From SZUA-87 sp041687805 (GTDB lineage: Bacteria; Actinomycetota; Acidimicrobiia; Acidimicrobiales; Aldehydirespiratoraceae), in contig JBDNJK010000114.1 in NCBI GenBank assembly GCA_041687805.1, forward strand, positions 1 through 29,401: a stretch of 29,401 bases of DNA, written 5' to 3'. Below the pieces are notes generated by a model that saw nothing but the letters and a program-made list of their open reading frames with translations, made no database searches and had not been told where the DNA came from. How positions within the stretch are numbered: position 1 is the first letter of the stretch; the number at the start of each line of letters is the position of its first letter. Shown in pieces: positions 16,569 to 25,003 of the stretch. Made by a program: the position numbers and the translations under genes.

Positions 16569-17576
16569 CTGGCACGTGACCTGGCGATCGACTTGGGAAC
16601 CGCCAACACTCTCGTATATGCGAGCGGTGAGGGGATAGTTCTCAACGAGCCGTCTGTCATCGCGCTCAACCGCAAAAACAACGATGTGATCGCGATGGGT
16701 CATGAAGCTTGGGAGATGATCGGTCGGACGCCGAGCTATATCGTGGCTGTGCGCCCATTGCGTAAGGGCGCAATCACCGATTTTGATGTCACCCAGCGAA
16801 TGATTCGTCTGTTGTTGCAACGGGTTGGTGTCAGCAGATTCAACCGACCGCGAGTCGTGATTTGTGTGCCGTCGGCCATCACCGCCGTTGAGCGCCGGGC
16901 CGTCACAGAGGCGGCACGTCGAGCTGGAGCGGCCGACGCCCGGCTTATAGAGCAACCGGTCGCCGCCGCTATCGGGGCCGATCTACCGATCAGCGAACCG
17001 ATCGGAAACATGGTCGTCGATATTGGGGGCGGCACGAGTGAGACCGCACTGATCTCGCTCGGTGGTGTCGTAGCGCTCGAAGCGGTGAGAGTCGGTTCGT
17101 TCGACATCGACGCCGCAATTCAGGCTCATGTACGTCGCGAGTGGGGTATCGCGATCGGGGAGCGCACCGCGGAGGAAATCAAGATGGTCATCGGATCGGC
17201 GGCGGTCACCGAGGATGAAATGTCGGCCGAGGTGCGGGGTCGTGAATTGATGAGTGGCCTGCCCAAGACCGTCGTCCTCACGCCCGAGGAGATCCGCACA
17301 GCGATCGCTGAGCCGGTCGGGGCGATGGTCGACTCGGTGGTGAGCTGCATCGCCCAAGCGCCGCCTGACCTAGCTCAGGACCTGATAGTCGAAGGTATCC
17401 ATCTCGTTGGCGGTGGGGGAATGCTTCGAGGTATGGACGTGAGGTTGGCCGCCGAGACTGCCGTGCCGGTGCGCCTTGTCGAGTCGCCTCTGGAGGCGGT
17501 CGTGTTGGGTGCTGGATCGTGCATCGAATCGTTCGAGATCGGCCAGCAGCTGTTCATGTCGCAGTGGTCGAAATAG
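16569..17576 (+). CDS. mreB: MreB-like actin homologue (rod shape-determining protein), probable CTG start
   Basis: This actin-family ATPase of about 335 residues polymerises under the membrane and guides cell-wall synthesis. ATP-binding motifs are visible: IDLGTANTLVY (phosphate 1, D8), DIGGGTSE from D151 (phosphate 2), and the adenosine motif LVGGGGMLRGMD. NEPSVIALNR and LRKGAITDFDVT are typical of MreB. The first ATG/GTG/TTG in frame is TTG at 16593, which would remove MARDLAID and cut into the phosphate-1 loop. CTG at 16569 restores the family N-terminus, follows GAGGAGA (16554-16560) with eight bases between, and the in-frame stop upstream is at 16563, leaving little other choice. No mreC or mreD follows. 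It ends one base before the convergent HEAT gene. Confidence 0.92.
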   Translation: MARDLAIDLGTANTLVYASGEGIVLNEPSVIALNRKNNDVIAMGHEAWEMIGRTPSYIVAVRPLRKGAITDFDVTQRMIRLLLQRVGVSRFNRPRVVICVPSAITAVERRAVTEAARRAGAADARLIEQPVAAAIGADLPISEPIGNMVVDIGGGTSETALISLGGVVALEAVRVGSFDIDAAIQAHVRREWGIAIGERTAEEIKMVIGSAAVTEDEMSAEVRGRELMSGLPKTVVLTPEEIRTAIAEPVGAMVDSVVSCIAQAPPDLAQDLIVEGIHLVGGGGMLRGMDVRLAAETAVPVRLVESPLEAVVLGAGSCIESFEIGQQLFMSQWSK

Positions 17577-17577
17577 C

Positions 17578-18183
17578 TCACTCCACGCCGAGCAGTTCCT
17601 CTACCGCTTCACGCACTTGACGGTCGTGGTCGGTGCGGGCGCTGCGCCACGCGTCATCGACTTCTGGCCCTTCAAAAGCGCTCAGCGAGATCACGGCCCG
17701 GCGGCGCACCGCTGGTTTGTCGTGGGTGGCAGCAAGAATTGCCGACAATCCCCGTTCGTCGCCGATGGCGCCAAGTGCGGCCACCGCGGACTCGCGCGCT
17801 AAAGGATCTTCGTGATCGGTGGCGACGACTGCCAGTCTGGCGACGGTTCCTTCCGCGGGAGGGATCCTCTCGCCTAGCGCCCACGCTGCAGCTTCGACCA
17901 CAGCGGAATCCGGGTCGTCGAGACAGTCGATAATCGAAGGCTGGGAGCGTGGGGCCGCAATTTCGAGACCGGCGATCCTGACCGAAGGGTCGGCGTCGAC
18001 CAGTGCAGCCTCGATTTCGGCAGCACTCAGATCGACGAGGCGTTCAAGCGAGCGAAGTGCGGCTACTCGAACAGGAGCCGACGGATCTTCGAGATGTTGG
18101 CGGGCCAACGTTGCGTTTCCGACATGTCCAGCCAGCCCGACCAGACGACGCCGTTCGGCGGCGGATGCTATGTCGTGGGCCAT
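17578..18183 (-). CDS. HEAT-repeat protein
   Basis: This 201-residue, nearly all-helical protein has about five HEAT/PBS-lyase-type repeats: for example DPSAPVRVAALRSL, DADPSVRIAGLEIA, DPDSAVVEAAAWAL, DPLARESAVAALGAIGD and KPAVRRRAVISL. Such repeats form curved solenoids that bind partner proteins. No catalytic motif, signal peptide or membrane helix is seen. The ATG at 18183 has TAGAGT six bases upstream on the minus strand. It abuts mreB tail to tail (one base apart). The partner is unknown. Confidence 0.82.
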   Translation of the reverse strand: MAHDIASAAERRRLVGLAGHVGNATLARQHLEDPSAPVRVAALRSLERLVDLSAAEIEAALVDADPSVRIAGLEIAAPRSQPSIIDCLDDPDSAVVEAAAWALGERIPPAEGTVARLAVVATDHEDPLARESAVAALGAIGDERGLSAILAATHDKPAVRRRAVISLSAFEGPEVDDAWRSARTDHDRQVREAVEELLGVE

Positions 18184-18189
18184 TCGGAG

Positions 18190-18195
18190 ACTCTA
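18190..18195 (-). promoter_or_regulatory. Possible -10 box (TAGAGT) for leaderless HEAT gene mRNA
   Basis: On the minus strand TAGAGT ends six bases before the ATG at 18183. No ribosome site lies between and no clear -35 is visible. Confidence 0.4.
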
Positions 18196-18297
18196 GTGGT
18201 TCGGCCAGACCCGGCCAGTGGGTCGAATCGACGTATTAACTCAAGTCGACGCGAAAAGCGTCCGATTGGAAGCCAAGAGTCAGAGCGAGGTGTTCCG

Positions 18298-18606
18298 GTG
18301 TCGTACATAGTCATTCAGCATGGAGTCGCGGACTTGCCCTCCTACAGCGAGTTCGAAGACATCGAGAGAGCTGCGTTATATCTCGAGGGCGTCTGCAACG
18401 AGACAGGATCGGCCGAGGCCAAGCTCTATCGACTCGAACCGGTCAACTTCGAGGTGAGGAAAGTTTTCAAGGTCGAGGTACCCGCGGATGCCGATGTTTC
18501 GCGGTCGTCTTCACCGCTCCGTGAGTTCGGTACTCTCGAACCCAACCTCGCCGAGTTGGATGCTCAACTCACGAATGGGCCGCGTCGGGGATTGTTCGGA
18601 CGCTGA
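18298..18606 (+). CDS. Small protein of unknown function
   Basis: I do not recognise this 102-residue protein. The GTG start gives VSYIVIQHGVADLP and is preceded by GAGGTG (18287-18292). The sequence has short strands (YIVIQHG, AKLYRLEPVNFEVRKVFKVEV), a helix (EFEDIERAALYLEGVC) and a variable C-terminus ending RRGLFGR. There is one cysteine and no membrane helix. Upstream in-frame ATGs lie within the promoter area of the divergent HEAT gene and are unlikely starts. Codon usage resembles the neighbours. Confidence 0.65.
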   Translation: MSYIVIQHGVADLPSYSEFEDIERAALYLEGVCNETGSAEAKLYRLEPVNFEVRKVFKVEVPADADVSRSSSPLREFGTLEPNLAELDAQLTNGPRRGLFGR

Positions 18607-18618
18607 TTGGGCGGCCCT

Positions 18619-18873
18619 TCAGGCGATTGCTTGCTCCAGAAGAAAACCAGCGCCGAGGATGATGATGCCGATTCCTGCAGCGAGAGCAACTCCGAGTGCC
18701 AGGACGATCACGCCTAGAGTGATGATCGCTCGCAGCCTCTGCCACCATCGCACGTAGGCCTTCTTGCCGACCACCGCACGTGGAACGTGATGGTGGATTA
18801 TGCCGATTGCTCGCATCGACTCGATGATCGGGTTGACGCGGTCGCGATCGGGCCCGGTGGTGAGCGCAGCCAC
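18619..18873 (-). CDS. Small membrane protein of unknown function
   Basis: This minus-strand gene has a strongly hydrophobic C-terminus (ITLGVIVLALGVALAAGIGI and on), preceded by KKAYVRWWQRLR at the membrane interface. The GTG at 18873 is chosen because GGAG lies eight bases upstream; it gives 84 residues. A longer form beginning at GTG 19017 would add a second hydrophobic segment but would run antisense over the start of the PDZ/Lon gene; TAGAAT upstream (19028-19033) keeps it possible. No family is recognised. Confidence 0.5.
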   Translation of the reverse strand: MAALTTGPDRDRVNPIIESMRAIGIIHHHVPRAVVGKKAYVRWWQRLRAIITLGVIVLALGVALAAGIGIIILGAGFLLEQAIA

Positions 18874-19000
18874 CGTGATGCTCCATCTGTGCCCGACCCC
18901 ACGTCGGCTTGGCGCATCTGCCGTGGCAGGCTGAAGCGCCCAAGAGGGCCGACGACCGTTGAAGGCCGAGAATCCCGCCGCTAGGACGAGTACTGAAACG

Positions 19001-20152
19001 ATGAACAAGTTGGACACGTCAACAGAAATTCTAGCGCCGGAGGTGTCTACGGCCGCATCGGTGGGTTGGTATCGGCGAAGGTGGATCTTGGCAACGGTAA
19101 TAGTTGCCGGCGTTTTGGGCCTGTTTGTCGGCCTGATCAGCGTCGTCCCGGTTGGGGTGTTGGGAAACGTGGTTCCCGGCACCGCCATCATCGATAGATC
19201 GCCTGTGGCCCTCAGGCCGGGCAAGGCGAGGCCTGTGGATCAGCGAGTGATGATCGACCCCTCACACGTAATTGAGCCAAAGGGGAAGATTCTCTTCACC
19301 ACAGTCTCCGTCGATGAGAATATCACCGTGCTCGAGTGGCTCGATGCCGAACGTGATCCCCACCAAGATCTTCTGTCGCGTGATCTCCTGTTCGGAACCA
19401 GATCCGCGAGCGAGAATCGTCAACTCAACTTGCAGATGATGCAAGTTTCCAAGGAAACGGCAGTTCTCGTAGCGTTCCAGCACCTCGGATTCGATGTGAT
19501 TGATGAGACTGGAGTGAACTTTGCCAACGTTCTCAGCGATGGCCCGGCGGCCGGGTTGTTGGAGATAGGAGAAGTGATCGTTGCGATCGACTCAACGCCG
19601 ATCACAGATTTTGAATCCCTGAGAACGATCCTTGATGCTCACAAACCCGGCGATGAGGTCAGCATCATGCTGGAAAACAACGAGACACACGAAACGCGGG
19701 ACGTGCAGCTGACGCTCGGGATTCACCCCGACGATCCGACTCGACCGTTCATTGGAATCAGCGACGTGGGAACGAGGGCAACGCAGACGGAGCTCCCGTT
19801 CGACATCTCGATTGATTCGGGAAACATCGGCGGACCTTCGGCCGGACTCGCATTCACACTGTCGATACTCGATCTTCTGACCGAAGGTGAACTCACCGGC
19901 GGTCACAACGTGGCAGTCACCGGCACCATCTCGTTGGAAGAGATCGTGGGCGATGTGAGCGGAGCCGAACAGAAGGCGGTGGGTGCGAGGGAGGCGGGCG
20001 CAGAAATATTCATGGTCCCTGAGGGAGAAGTGGCTGACGCTCTCAAGGGCGCTGGAGACATGCCGGTAGTGGGCGTAGCTACTCTCGACGATGCTCTGGC
20101 GGTGCTGGAGGGGCTCGGCGGCGACGTGTCGGATCTGACTCTCGCCCGATAG
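19001..20152 (+). CDS. Membrane-anchored PDZ / Lon-type (S16) serine protease
   Basis: This protein of about 383 residues has an N-terminal membrane helix (WILATVIVAGVLGLFVGLIS), a PDZ domain (around ANVLSDGPAAGLLEIGEVIV) and a C-terminal Lon proteolytic domain. The Ser-Lys dyad is intact: S280 in GGPSAG and K325 in GAEQKAVGA. It lacks the Lon AAA+ ATPase, so it is an ATP-independent, extracytoplasmic protease (the 'YlbL/PDZ S16' group). The ATG at 19001 follows an AGGACGAG stretch about ten bases upstream; a TTG at 18959 and a GTG at 19043 are alternatives. From memory it corresponds to mycobacterial Rv3194c. A role in envelope protein turnover is likely, substrates unknown. Confidence 0.88.
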   Translation: MNKLDTSTEILAPEVSTAASVGWYRRRWILATVIVAGVLGLFVGLISVVPVGVLGNVVPGTAIIDRSPVALRPGKARPVDQRVMIDPSHVIEPKGKILFTTVSVDENITVLEWLDAERDPHQDLLSRDLLFGTRSASENRQLNLQMMQVSKETAVLVAFQHLGFDVIDETGVNFANVLSDGPAAGLLEIGEVIVAIDSTPITDFESLRTILDAHKPGDEVSIMLENNETHETRDVQLTLGIHPDDPTRPFIGISDVGTRATQTELPFDISIDSGNIGGPSAGLAFTLSILDLLTEGELTGGHNVAVTGTISLEEIVGDVSGAEQKAVGAREAGAEIFMVPEGEVADALKGAGDMPVVGVATLDDALAVLEGLGGDVSDLTLAR

Positions 20153-20212
20153 CCGTGTCTGCTTCGTCGGGTCGGCCGGTCAGGCATACCCGATACGAGC
20201 GGTCGGCGAACC

Positions 20213-20218
20213 TACGAT
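20213..20218 (+). promoter_or_regulatory. Possible -10 box (TACGAT) for leaderless divIVA-like mRNA
   Basis: TACGAT ends six bases before the GTG at 20225, with no ribosome site between. The octamer CCTACGAT is shared with the moaE promoter region. Confidence 0.4.
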
Positions 20219-20224
20219 TGGCAG

Positions 20225-21973
20225 GTGCCGAGATCATCTGACGACTCCCTCGACCCGACGGGTCTGGAGACGGCGACGTTCCCGCTTACCCGCAGAGGGT
20301 TTGATCCATCCGCCGTCAGGGCGCGCTTCAAATTGGTCGCGACGGCGCTCAGGGACCAACAAGGCGAGCTTCAACGACTGCGGTCCCTTGAGTCGGAGGC
20401 GCTCGAAGTCGGCGATCAACTCGAAGCTCACCGTATTGCGGAAGCTCTGGGGGCGGAGGCCACCCGAGTCATCGAAGCTGCTCACCATGCTGCGAGCGAG
20501 CGTGCCGAACGTGCGGAACGCGAAGCACTAGCAGTTCGTGACGAGGCCATCGCCGCGGCCGACCTCACACGCACAACAGCGACCACCGAAGCCCAAGACA
20601 TTGTTGAGCGCGCCAAACGAGATGCGGAGGCGCTGACTGAGGATGGGCGCGCCCATGGTCGACACATGGTTGCCGAGGCCCAAGCCGTTCGCGAGAGAAT
20701 GCTCAGCGATCTGTCTCGAAAACGCCAGATGGGGCGCGCACAGGTCGAGCAGTTGAGAGCGGCCCGGGATCGGTTGCTTGAGTCTCTCGCTGTCGTCCAG
20801 CAGAGCCTCGACACGGCCATGTTCGACCTTGCCAGCTCAGTTCCTGAAGCACGCGCGGCAGCTGAGCGGGCCGGACTGCGAATCAAGGACGAGATGGTTC
20901 CGACTGCCCAGCAGCTCGAATCTGAGATCGAGGCCGCCCATCTCGTTGGGCATCCGCTGGTGGAGGGCATCGCAGATCCGGGCCCCGAGCCCATGTTCGA
21001 TACCGGCGAGGTGGAATCGCTGGCGCAACTCGATTCTCTTGTCGAGGTTGTTGACGACCGTCCCGAGTTTTTCGACGCCGAAGTCGAGGACCAAACCGAA
21101 GCGGACGTGGAGCCCGAGGTTGCCGAGCCTGAGCCTGAGCCCGACCCCGACCCGGAACTGGAAGCGGAGCCGGAGTCACAAGAGGAGTTGGCCGGCGAAG
21201 AGGTCGATGCTGATGGGGTGGACGACCTTTTCGCGAAGCTGCGATCGTCGAGCGCTGACAACGAGGTCGAAGCCGACGAGATCGAAGATGAGTCCGACGA
21301 AAGCGACCACGGCGCGGCCTCAGATGAAACGGAGCCGGAAGATGAGCCCGTCGACGAAAGTTCGACTATTCACAATGAGGCCGTGGCCCGAACCGCCCGC
21401 GTGCTCAAGAAGGTGGTCGTCGACGAGCAGGGCGCTCTTCTTGACGGCATCAGACGGATTGGCGTCGAGGCCCTGCGAGAGATCGTCGAGGATTCCGAAG
21501 GCCACCTCGCAACCTATGACGACGTTGCCATTCCCGAGCTCGAGTCATACGCCGTCCAGACCGGCTCCGACAACGTGTCAGACTTGTTCGGGGCTCTGGC
21601 ACAGATTCACAGCATCTCCATAGATCCAATACGTCATCGGCTCTCCGAGTTCGTTCGGCGCAGCGACAAGGGCGACGAACCCGATGCCGGCGAGATGACC
21701 GACGCCGTTCGTGCCATCTACCGGGAGTCTCGCTCCAGGCGTGTGCCGGATGCGGCGGCAGCGGCGATCATTGCCGTCGATGCGCTTTGCGTGATCGCGC
21801 AGAGTCCAGAAAAGGTCCGATGGATGGTCGACCCCACAGGGCCATGCGGCTCCGACTGTGCCGACAATGCCCTGGCTGGTGAGGTCGAAACCGGTGAAGC
21901 ATTCCCCACCGGGCACACCCACCCGCCGGTTCATGTGGCGTGCACATGCAAGTTGGTGCCGGTGACAACCTAG
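20225..21973 (+). CDS. DivIVA-like coiled-coil protein with phage MuF-like C-terminal domain
   Basis: This 582-residue protein has four parts. Residues 1-40 contain FPLTRRGFDPSAVRARF, like the DivIVA membrane-curvature domain start. Residues 45-240 form a long Ala/Glu/Arg coiled coil. Residues 255-380 are acidic and low-complexity, including EPEPEPDPDPELEAEPE. Residues 390-582 form a helical domain ending in C541xxxC545 ... H564xH566 ... H570xxC573xC575, next to VRWMVDP and PPVHVACTCKLVP. This end closely resembles the Cys/His cluster of phage Mu gpF-like head proteins, and probably binds a metal. No phage genes lie nearby. It may act in polar growth or division, with the C-terminus of unknown use. 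The GTG start appears leaderless. Confidence 0.75.
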   Translation: MPRSSDDSLDPTGLETATFPLTRRGFDPSAVRARFKLVATALRDQQGELQRLRSLESEALEVGDQLEAHRIAEALGAEATRVIEAAHHAASERAERAEREALAVRDEAIAAADLTRTTATTEAQDIVERAKRDAEALTEDGRAHGRHMVAEAQAVRERMLSDLSRKRQMGRAQVEQLRAARDRLLESLAVVQQSLDTAMFDLASSVPEARAAAERAGLRIKDEMVPTAQQLESEIEAAHLVGHPLVEGIADPGPEPMFDTGEVESLAQLDSLVEVVDDRPEFFDAEVEDQTEADVEPEVAEPEPEPDPDPELEAEPESQEELAGEEVDADGVDDLFAKLRSSSADNEVEADEIEDESDESDHGAASDETEPEDEPVDESSTIHNEAVARTARVLKKVVVDEQGALLDGIRRIGVEALREIVEDSEGHLATYDDVAIPELESYAVQTGSDNVSDLFGALAQIHSISIDPIRHRLSEFVRRSDKGDEPDAGEMTDAVRAIYRESRSRRVPDAAAAAIIAVDALCVIAQSPEKVRWMVDPTGPCGSDCADNALAGEVETGEAFPTGHTHPPVHVACTCKLVPVTT

Positions 21974-21983
21974 AGGCGCCCGA

Positions 21984-21989
21984 TAGGGT
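21984..21989 (+). promoter_or_regulatory. Possible -10 box (TAGGGT) upstream of the UPF0182 gene
   Basis: TAGGGT ends nine bases before the ATG at 21999, giving a leader of only a few bases at most. There is no ribosome site. Confidence 0.3.
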
Positions 21990-21998
21990 TCCTTACTG

Positions 21999-24983
21999 AT
22001 GCATACAGTCCCAGATCATGCCCCCCGCGAACGAAGTCGATTTGGCACACGCGGGCGGGTAATTCTCGTGGTCGCTGTGGTGGCCTTCTTCGTGTTGCTA
22101 ACTTCCCTTCGCGGAATCGCCAGCTTCTACACCGATTACCTTTGGTTCAATTCGCTCGGGTTCACATCAATCTGGAGAGGGGTCTTGGGCGCCAAAATTG
22201 TGCTCACGCTGATCTTCGCAGGCATCTTTTTTGTCTTGATGTGGGGCAATCTGATGATTGCCGACCGCATAGCACCGTCGTTGAGAGAGCCCGGCCCTGA
22301 AGAAGAGCTGCTTCTTCGGTATCACGAGGTGGTCGACGACCACACGCGGTTGATTCGCACCACTGCTTCGGCCTTGTTTGCACTCATGGCCGCGGCCAGC
22401 GTGAATGCACAGTGGGAGTCGTGGCTGTTGTTCGTCAACAGCAAGGACTTCGGCATCAAGGACCCCCAGTTCCACAAGGACATCGGGTTCTACGTATTTC
22501 GGCTTCCGTTCCTGAGTTTCGTAGTGGGTTGGGCGTTCGCGTCGATCGTCATCGTGTTCATCATCACGGTCATTTCTCACTACCTCAACGGCGGTATTCG
22601 TATTCAGGTAGTGGGCCGTGAACGGGTGATCCCCGCGGTGAAGGTTCACATGTCGGCAATTCTGGCCGCGCTGGCGTTGGTGAAAGCGGCCGACTATTGG
22701 CTTGCTCGTTATGAGCTCACCGTGTCGCACCGCGGTGTTGTCGATGGCGCTCTCTACACCGACGTGAAGGCGCAACTGCCGGCGATCAACCTGCTGCTGA
22801 TGATTTCGCTGTTCGCCGTGGTGCTGCTGGTGGTCAACATCCGCCGACGCGGCTGGGTGTTGCCAACATTGGCAGTTGGGCTGTGGGCGTTTGTCGCAAT
22901 TGTCGTGGGTGGTATCTACCCGGCGTTTGTGCAGCGTTTCCAGGTTCAGCCCAACGAGACCACTCGCGAGGCCGCGTTCACGCAACGAAACATCGACGCC
23001 ACGCGTACGGCTTACGATCTCGTGCCCGGTGAAGACATCACCCGACCGGCATTCGATTACACCGATGTCCTCGCGGCAGATCAGATTCACGAAAGCGCCA
23101 GCACGGTGCGCAACGCCAGGCTTCTCGACCCCGCCGTGGTCGACCCCACTTTCGAACGAGTTCAGGTGGAGCGCGAGTTCTATACGTTCCCAGGGATTCT
23201 CGACACCGATCGTTACATGATCGACGGAGAGCTCACTCAAGTCCTGCTGGCATCCCGCGAGCTCAGCCTCAACAACCTGAGTTGGGAACGCGAGCACGTG
23301 AGGCTCACACACGGCTACGGCGTGGCGCTGGCGAAGGCCAACACCACCACCGCAGAGGGCCGGCCCGAGTTCTTGGTGGGTGGACTTCCGGTCGAAGTCG
23401 ACCCGACGATTTCGCTCGACCTGACCCAGCCGCAGATTTATCACGGCGAGAACATGACCGGATATGCCCTGGTCAACACGACCGTCGATGAGGTCGACTA
23501 CGTCGACAGCCTCACCGGCATCGATGTCGCCACCCGCTATGAGGGCATCAGCGGTGTGAAGATGAACTCGTTCATACGGCAGGCGGCATTTGCTCTGAGA
23601 TTCGGAAAGATCGATCCGTTGATTTCGAATTTCGTTGGCGACTCCACGCGCGTGATCTACGTGCGCGACGTACGAGACCGCGTAGCCAAGATTGCGCCGT
23701 TCCTGAAGCTCGATTCCGAGACCTATCCCGTGATTGTGGATGGTCGGATCTTCTACGTGATCGACGCCTACACCACAACCAATCGGTATCCCTACTCGCA
23801 GCAAGTAGAAAACTCCCGGCTGCGAGCCGGTGGTCTGGCCGGCGGCAGCTTCAACTATGTGAGCAATTCGGTGAAGGCTGTGGTCGATTCGTACGACGGC
23901 ACAGTGTCGCTTTACGTAATGCCGGTGGACGATCCGATTATCGAAGCATGGCGGTCGGCATTCCCGAAGTCGTTCACCGACTATTCGCAGATGCCGGCGG
24001 AGTTGCAGGATCACGTCCGCTACCCCCAGGACCTTTTCCGCATTCAGACCAACATGTGGGCCACCTACCAGATCAGCGATCCCACTGCGTTCATCATCGG
24101 CACTGGTCGTTGGTCTGTGGCGCAGGATCCGGGCCGTTCGGTGAAGGCCGGCGGAAGCGCGGTCACCACCGTCAACAGCGACACCGGTGTGGTCACCACC
24201 AGCGAAGCTCGTATCGATCCCTATTATGCGCTCCTTCGTCTGCCTGGTGAGACCGAGACTTCGTACGTAACGATGCGCAGCTTCGTTCCGTTCGACAAGA
24301 ACGACGACCGACGTGAGCTCGAGGCGTTCGTGGCCGGCGAGACGCGCCCGGACGGCTCCAGCCGCCTGGTGTCGTATGAGGTGACGGGGTCCCAGGCCCC
24401 GGGCCCGGTTCTCGTTGCTTCGGCGATTGCTCAAAACAACGCGATATCGAGTCAGTTGACCTTGCTCAACGACTCTGGTTCGACGGTCATGTTCGGTGAT
24501 CTTTTGTTGTTGCCAATCGACAACTCGATTCTCTGGCTGCGTCCGCTCTATGTCGCGGCTGAAGGCACCAGTGTGCCAACACTCGAGTTCGTGATCGCGG
24601 CGATCGGCGAGGGTGAGCAGATCGCGCTGGGCACAGATCTCAACGATGCGCTCACACAGCTTTATCCGGGGGAAGACTTCAGCGATGTGATTGATGGTTC
24701 GATTAGATCGTCTCTCACCCCAGGCACGCCTGCCGATCCAGGCGATATCACGCCTTCGACGCCCTCAACGCCTTCAACGCCTCAGGACCTTGTGTCTGTT
24801 CTCGATTCGATCGAGGCACAGAGGGCGGCGGCGCGCCTCGCATTGTCGGCCGACCCGCCCGACTATCAGGCTTGGGCCGCTGCTCAGGAAGAGCTCGATC
24901 GTCTCCTGGCGCAGGCGCGATCGCTGGCAGGTGCCGATCAGGTACCGACCTCCACGGTCGACGCTGGTGAGGTAAACGCCTGA
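21999..24983 (+). CDS. UPF0182 family integral membrane protein
   Basis: This 994-residue protein belongs to UPF0182. The first 310 residues or so hold about seven membrane helices (for example VILVVAVVAFFVLLTSL, IVLTLIFAGIFFVLMWG and LLLMISLFAVVLLVVNI) with the family signature YTDYLWFNSLGF near the start. The large remainder is a soluble, extracytoplasmic beta-rich domain including DPLISNFVGDSTRVIYVRD and NRYPYSQQ. A TPS-repeat linker (near 920-930) precedes a helical C-terminus. The biochemical function of the family is not known to me. From memory the mycobacterial relative is Rv3193c, next to the PDZ/Lon gene. The GH13 gene follows closely and may be cotranscribed. Confidence 0.93.
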   Translation: MHTVPDHAPRERSRFGTRGRVILVVAVVAFFVLLTSLRGIASFYTDYLWFNSLGFTSIWRGVLGAKIVLTLIFAGIFFVLMWGNLMIADRIAPSLREPGPEEELLLRYHEVVDDHTRLIRTTASALFALMAAASVNAQWESWLLFVNSKDFGIKDPQFHKDIGFYVFRLPFLSFVVGWAFASIVIVFIITVISHYLNGGIRIQVVGRERVIPAVKVHMSAILAALALVKAADYWLARYELTVSHRGVVDGALYTDVKAQLPAINLLLMISLFAVVLLVVNIRRRGWVLPTLAVGLWAFVAIVVGGIYPAFVQRFQVQPNETTREAAFTQRNIDATRTAYDLVPGEDITRPAFDYTDVLAADQIHESASTVRNARLLDPAVVDPTFERVQVEREFYTFPGILDTDRYMIDGELTQVLLASRELSLNNLSWEREHVRLTHGYGVALAKANTTTAEGRPEFLVGGLPVEVDPTISLDLTQPQIYHGENMTGYALVNTTVDEVDYVDSLTGIDVATRYEGISGVKMNSFIRQAAFALRFGKIDPLISNFVGDSTRVIYVRDVRDRVAKIAPFLKLDSETYPVIVDGRIFYVIDAYTTTNRYPYSQQVENSRLRAGGLAGGSFNYVSNSVKAVVDSYDGTVSLYVMPVDDPIIEAWRSAFPKSFTDYSQMPAELQDHVRYPQDLFRIQTNMWATYQISDPTAFIIGTGRWSVAQDPGRSVKAGGSAVTTVNSDTGVVTTSEARIDPYYALLRLPGETETSYVTMRSFVPFDKNDDRRELEAFVAGETRPDGSSRLVSYEVTGSQAPGPVLVASAIAQNNAISSQLTLLNDSGSTVMFGDLLLLPIDNSILWLRPLYVAAEGTSVPTLEFVIAAIGEGEQIALGTDLNDALTQLYPGEDFSDVIDGSIRSSLTPGTPADPGDITPSTPSTPSTPQDLVSVLDSIEAQRAAARLALSADPPDYQAWAAAQEELDRLLAQARSLAGADQVPTSTVDAGEVNA
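24750..24782 (+). repeat. Nine-base tandem repeat coding TPS
   Basis: The unit ACGCC(T/C)TC(G/A) occurs three times in a row, with a partial fourth copy. It encodes a Thr-Pro-Ser linker inside the UPF0182 protein. The copy number keeps frame and may vary between strains. Confidence 0.7.
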
Positions 24984-25003
24984 CGATCAGGCGTCGAGCC
25001 AGG

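Noticed and set aside
20167..20193. Inverted repeat TCGGGT / ACCCGA after the PDZ/Lon gene
   Set aside because: Six-base arms with a 15-base loop are too weak to call a terminator.
20482..21261. 259-residue Ser-rich minus-strand open frame
   Set aside because: It is the reverse reading of the Ala/Glu-rich coiled coil; the Ser/Gly repeats are a by-product.
22167..24434. 755-residue open frame on the minus strand
   Set aside because: It is antisense to the well-supported UPF0182 gene, has His/Arg-rich, non-globular composition and no recognisable motif; long antisense frames are common at this GC content.
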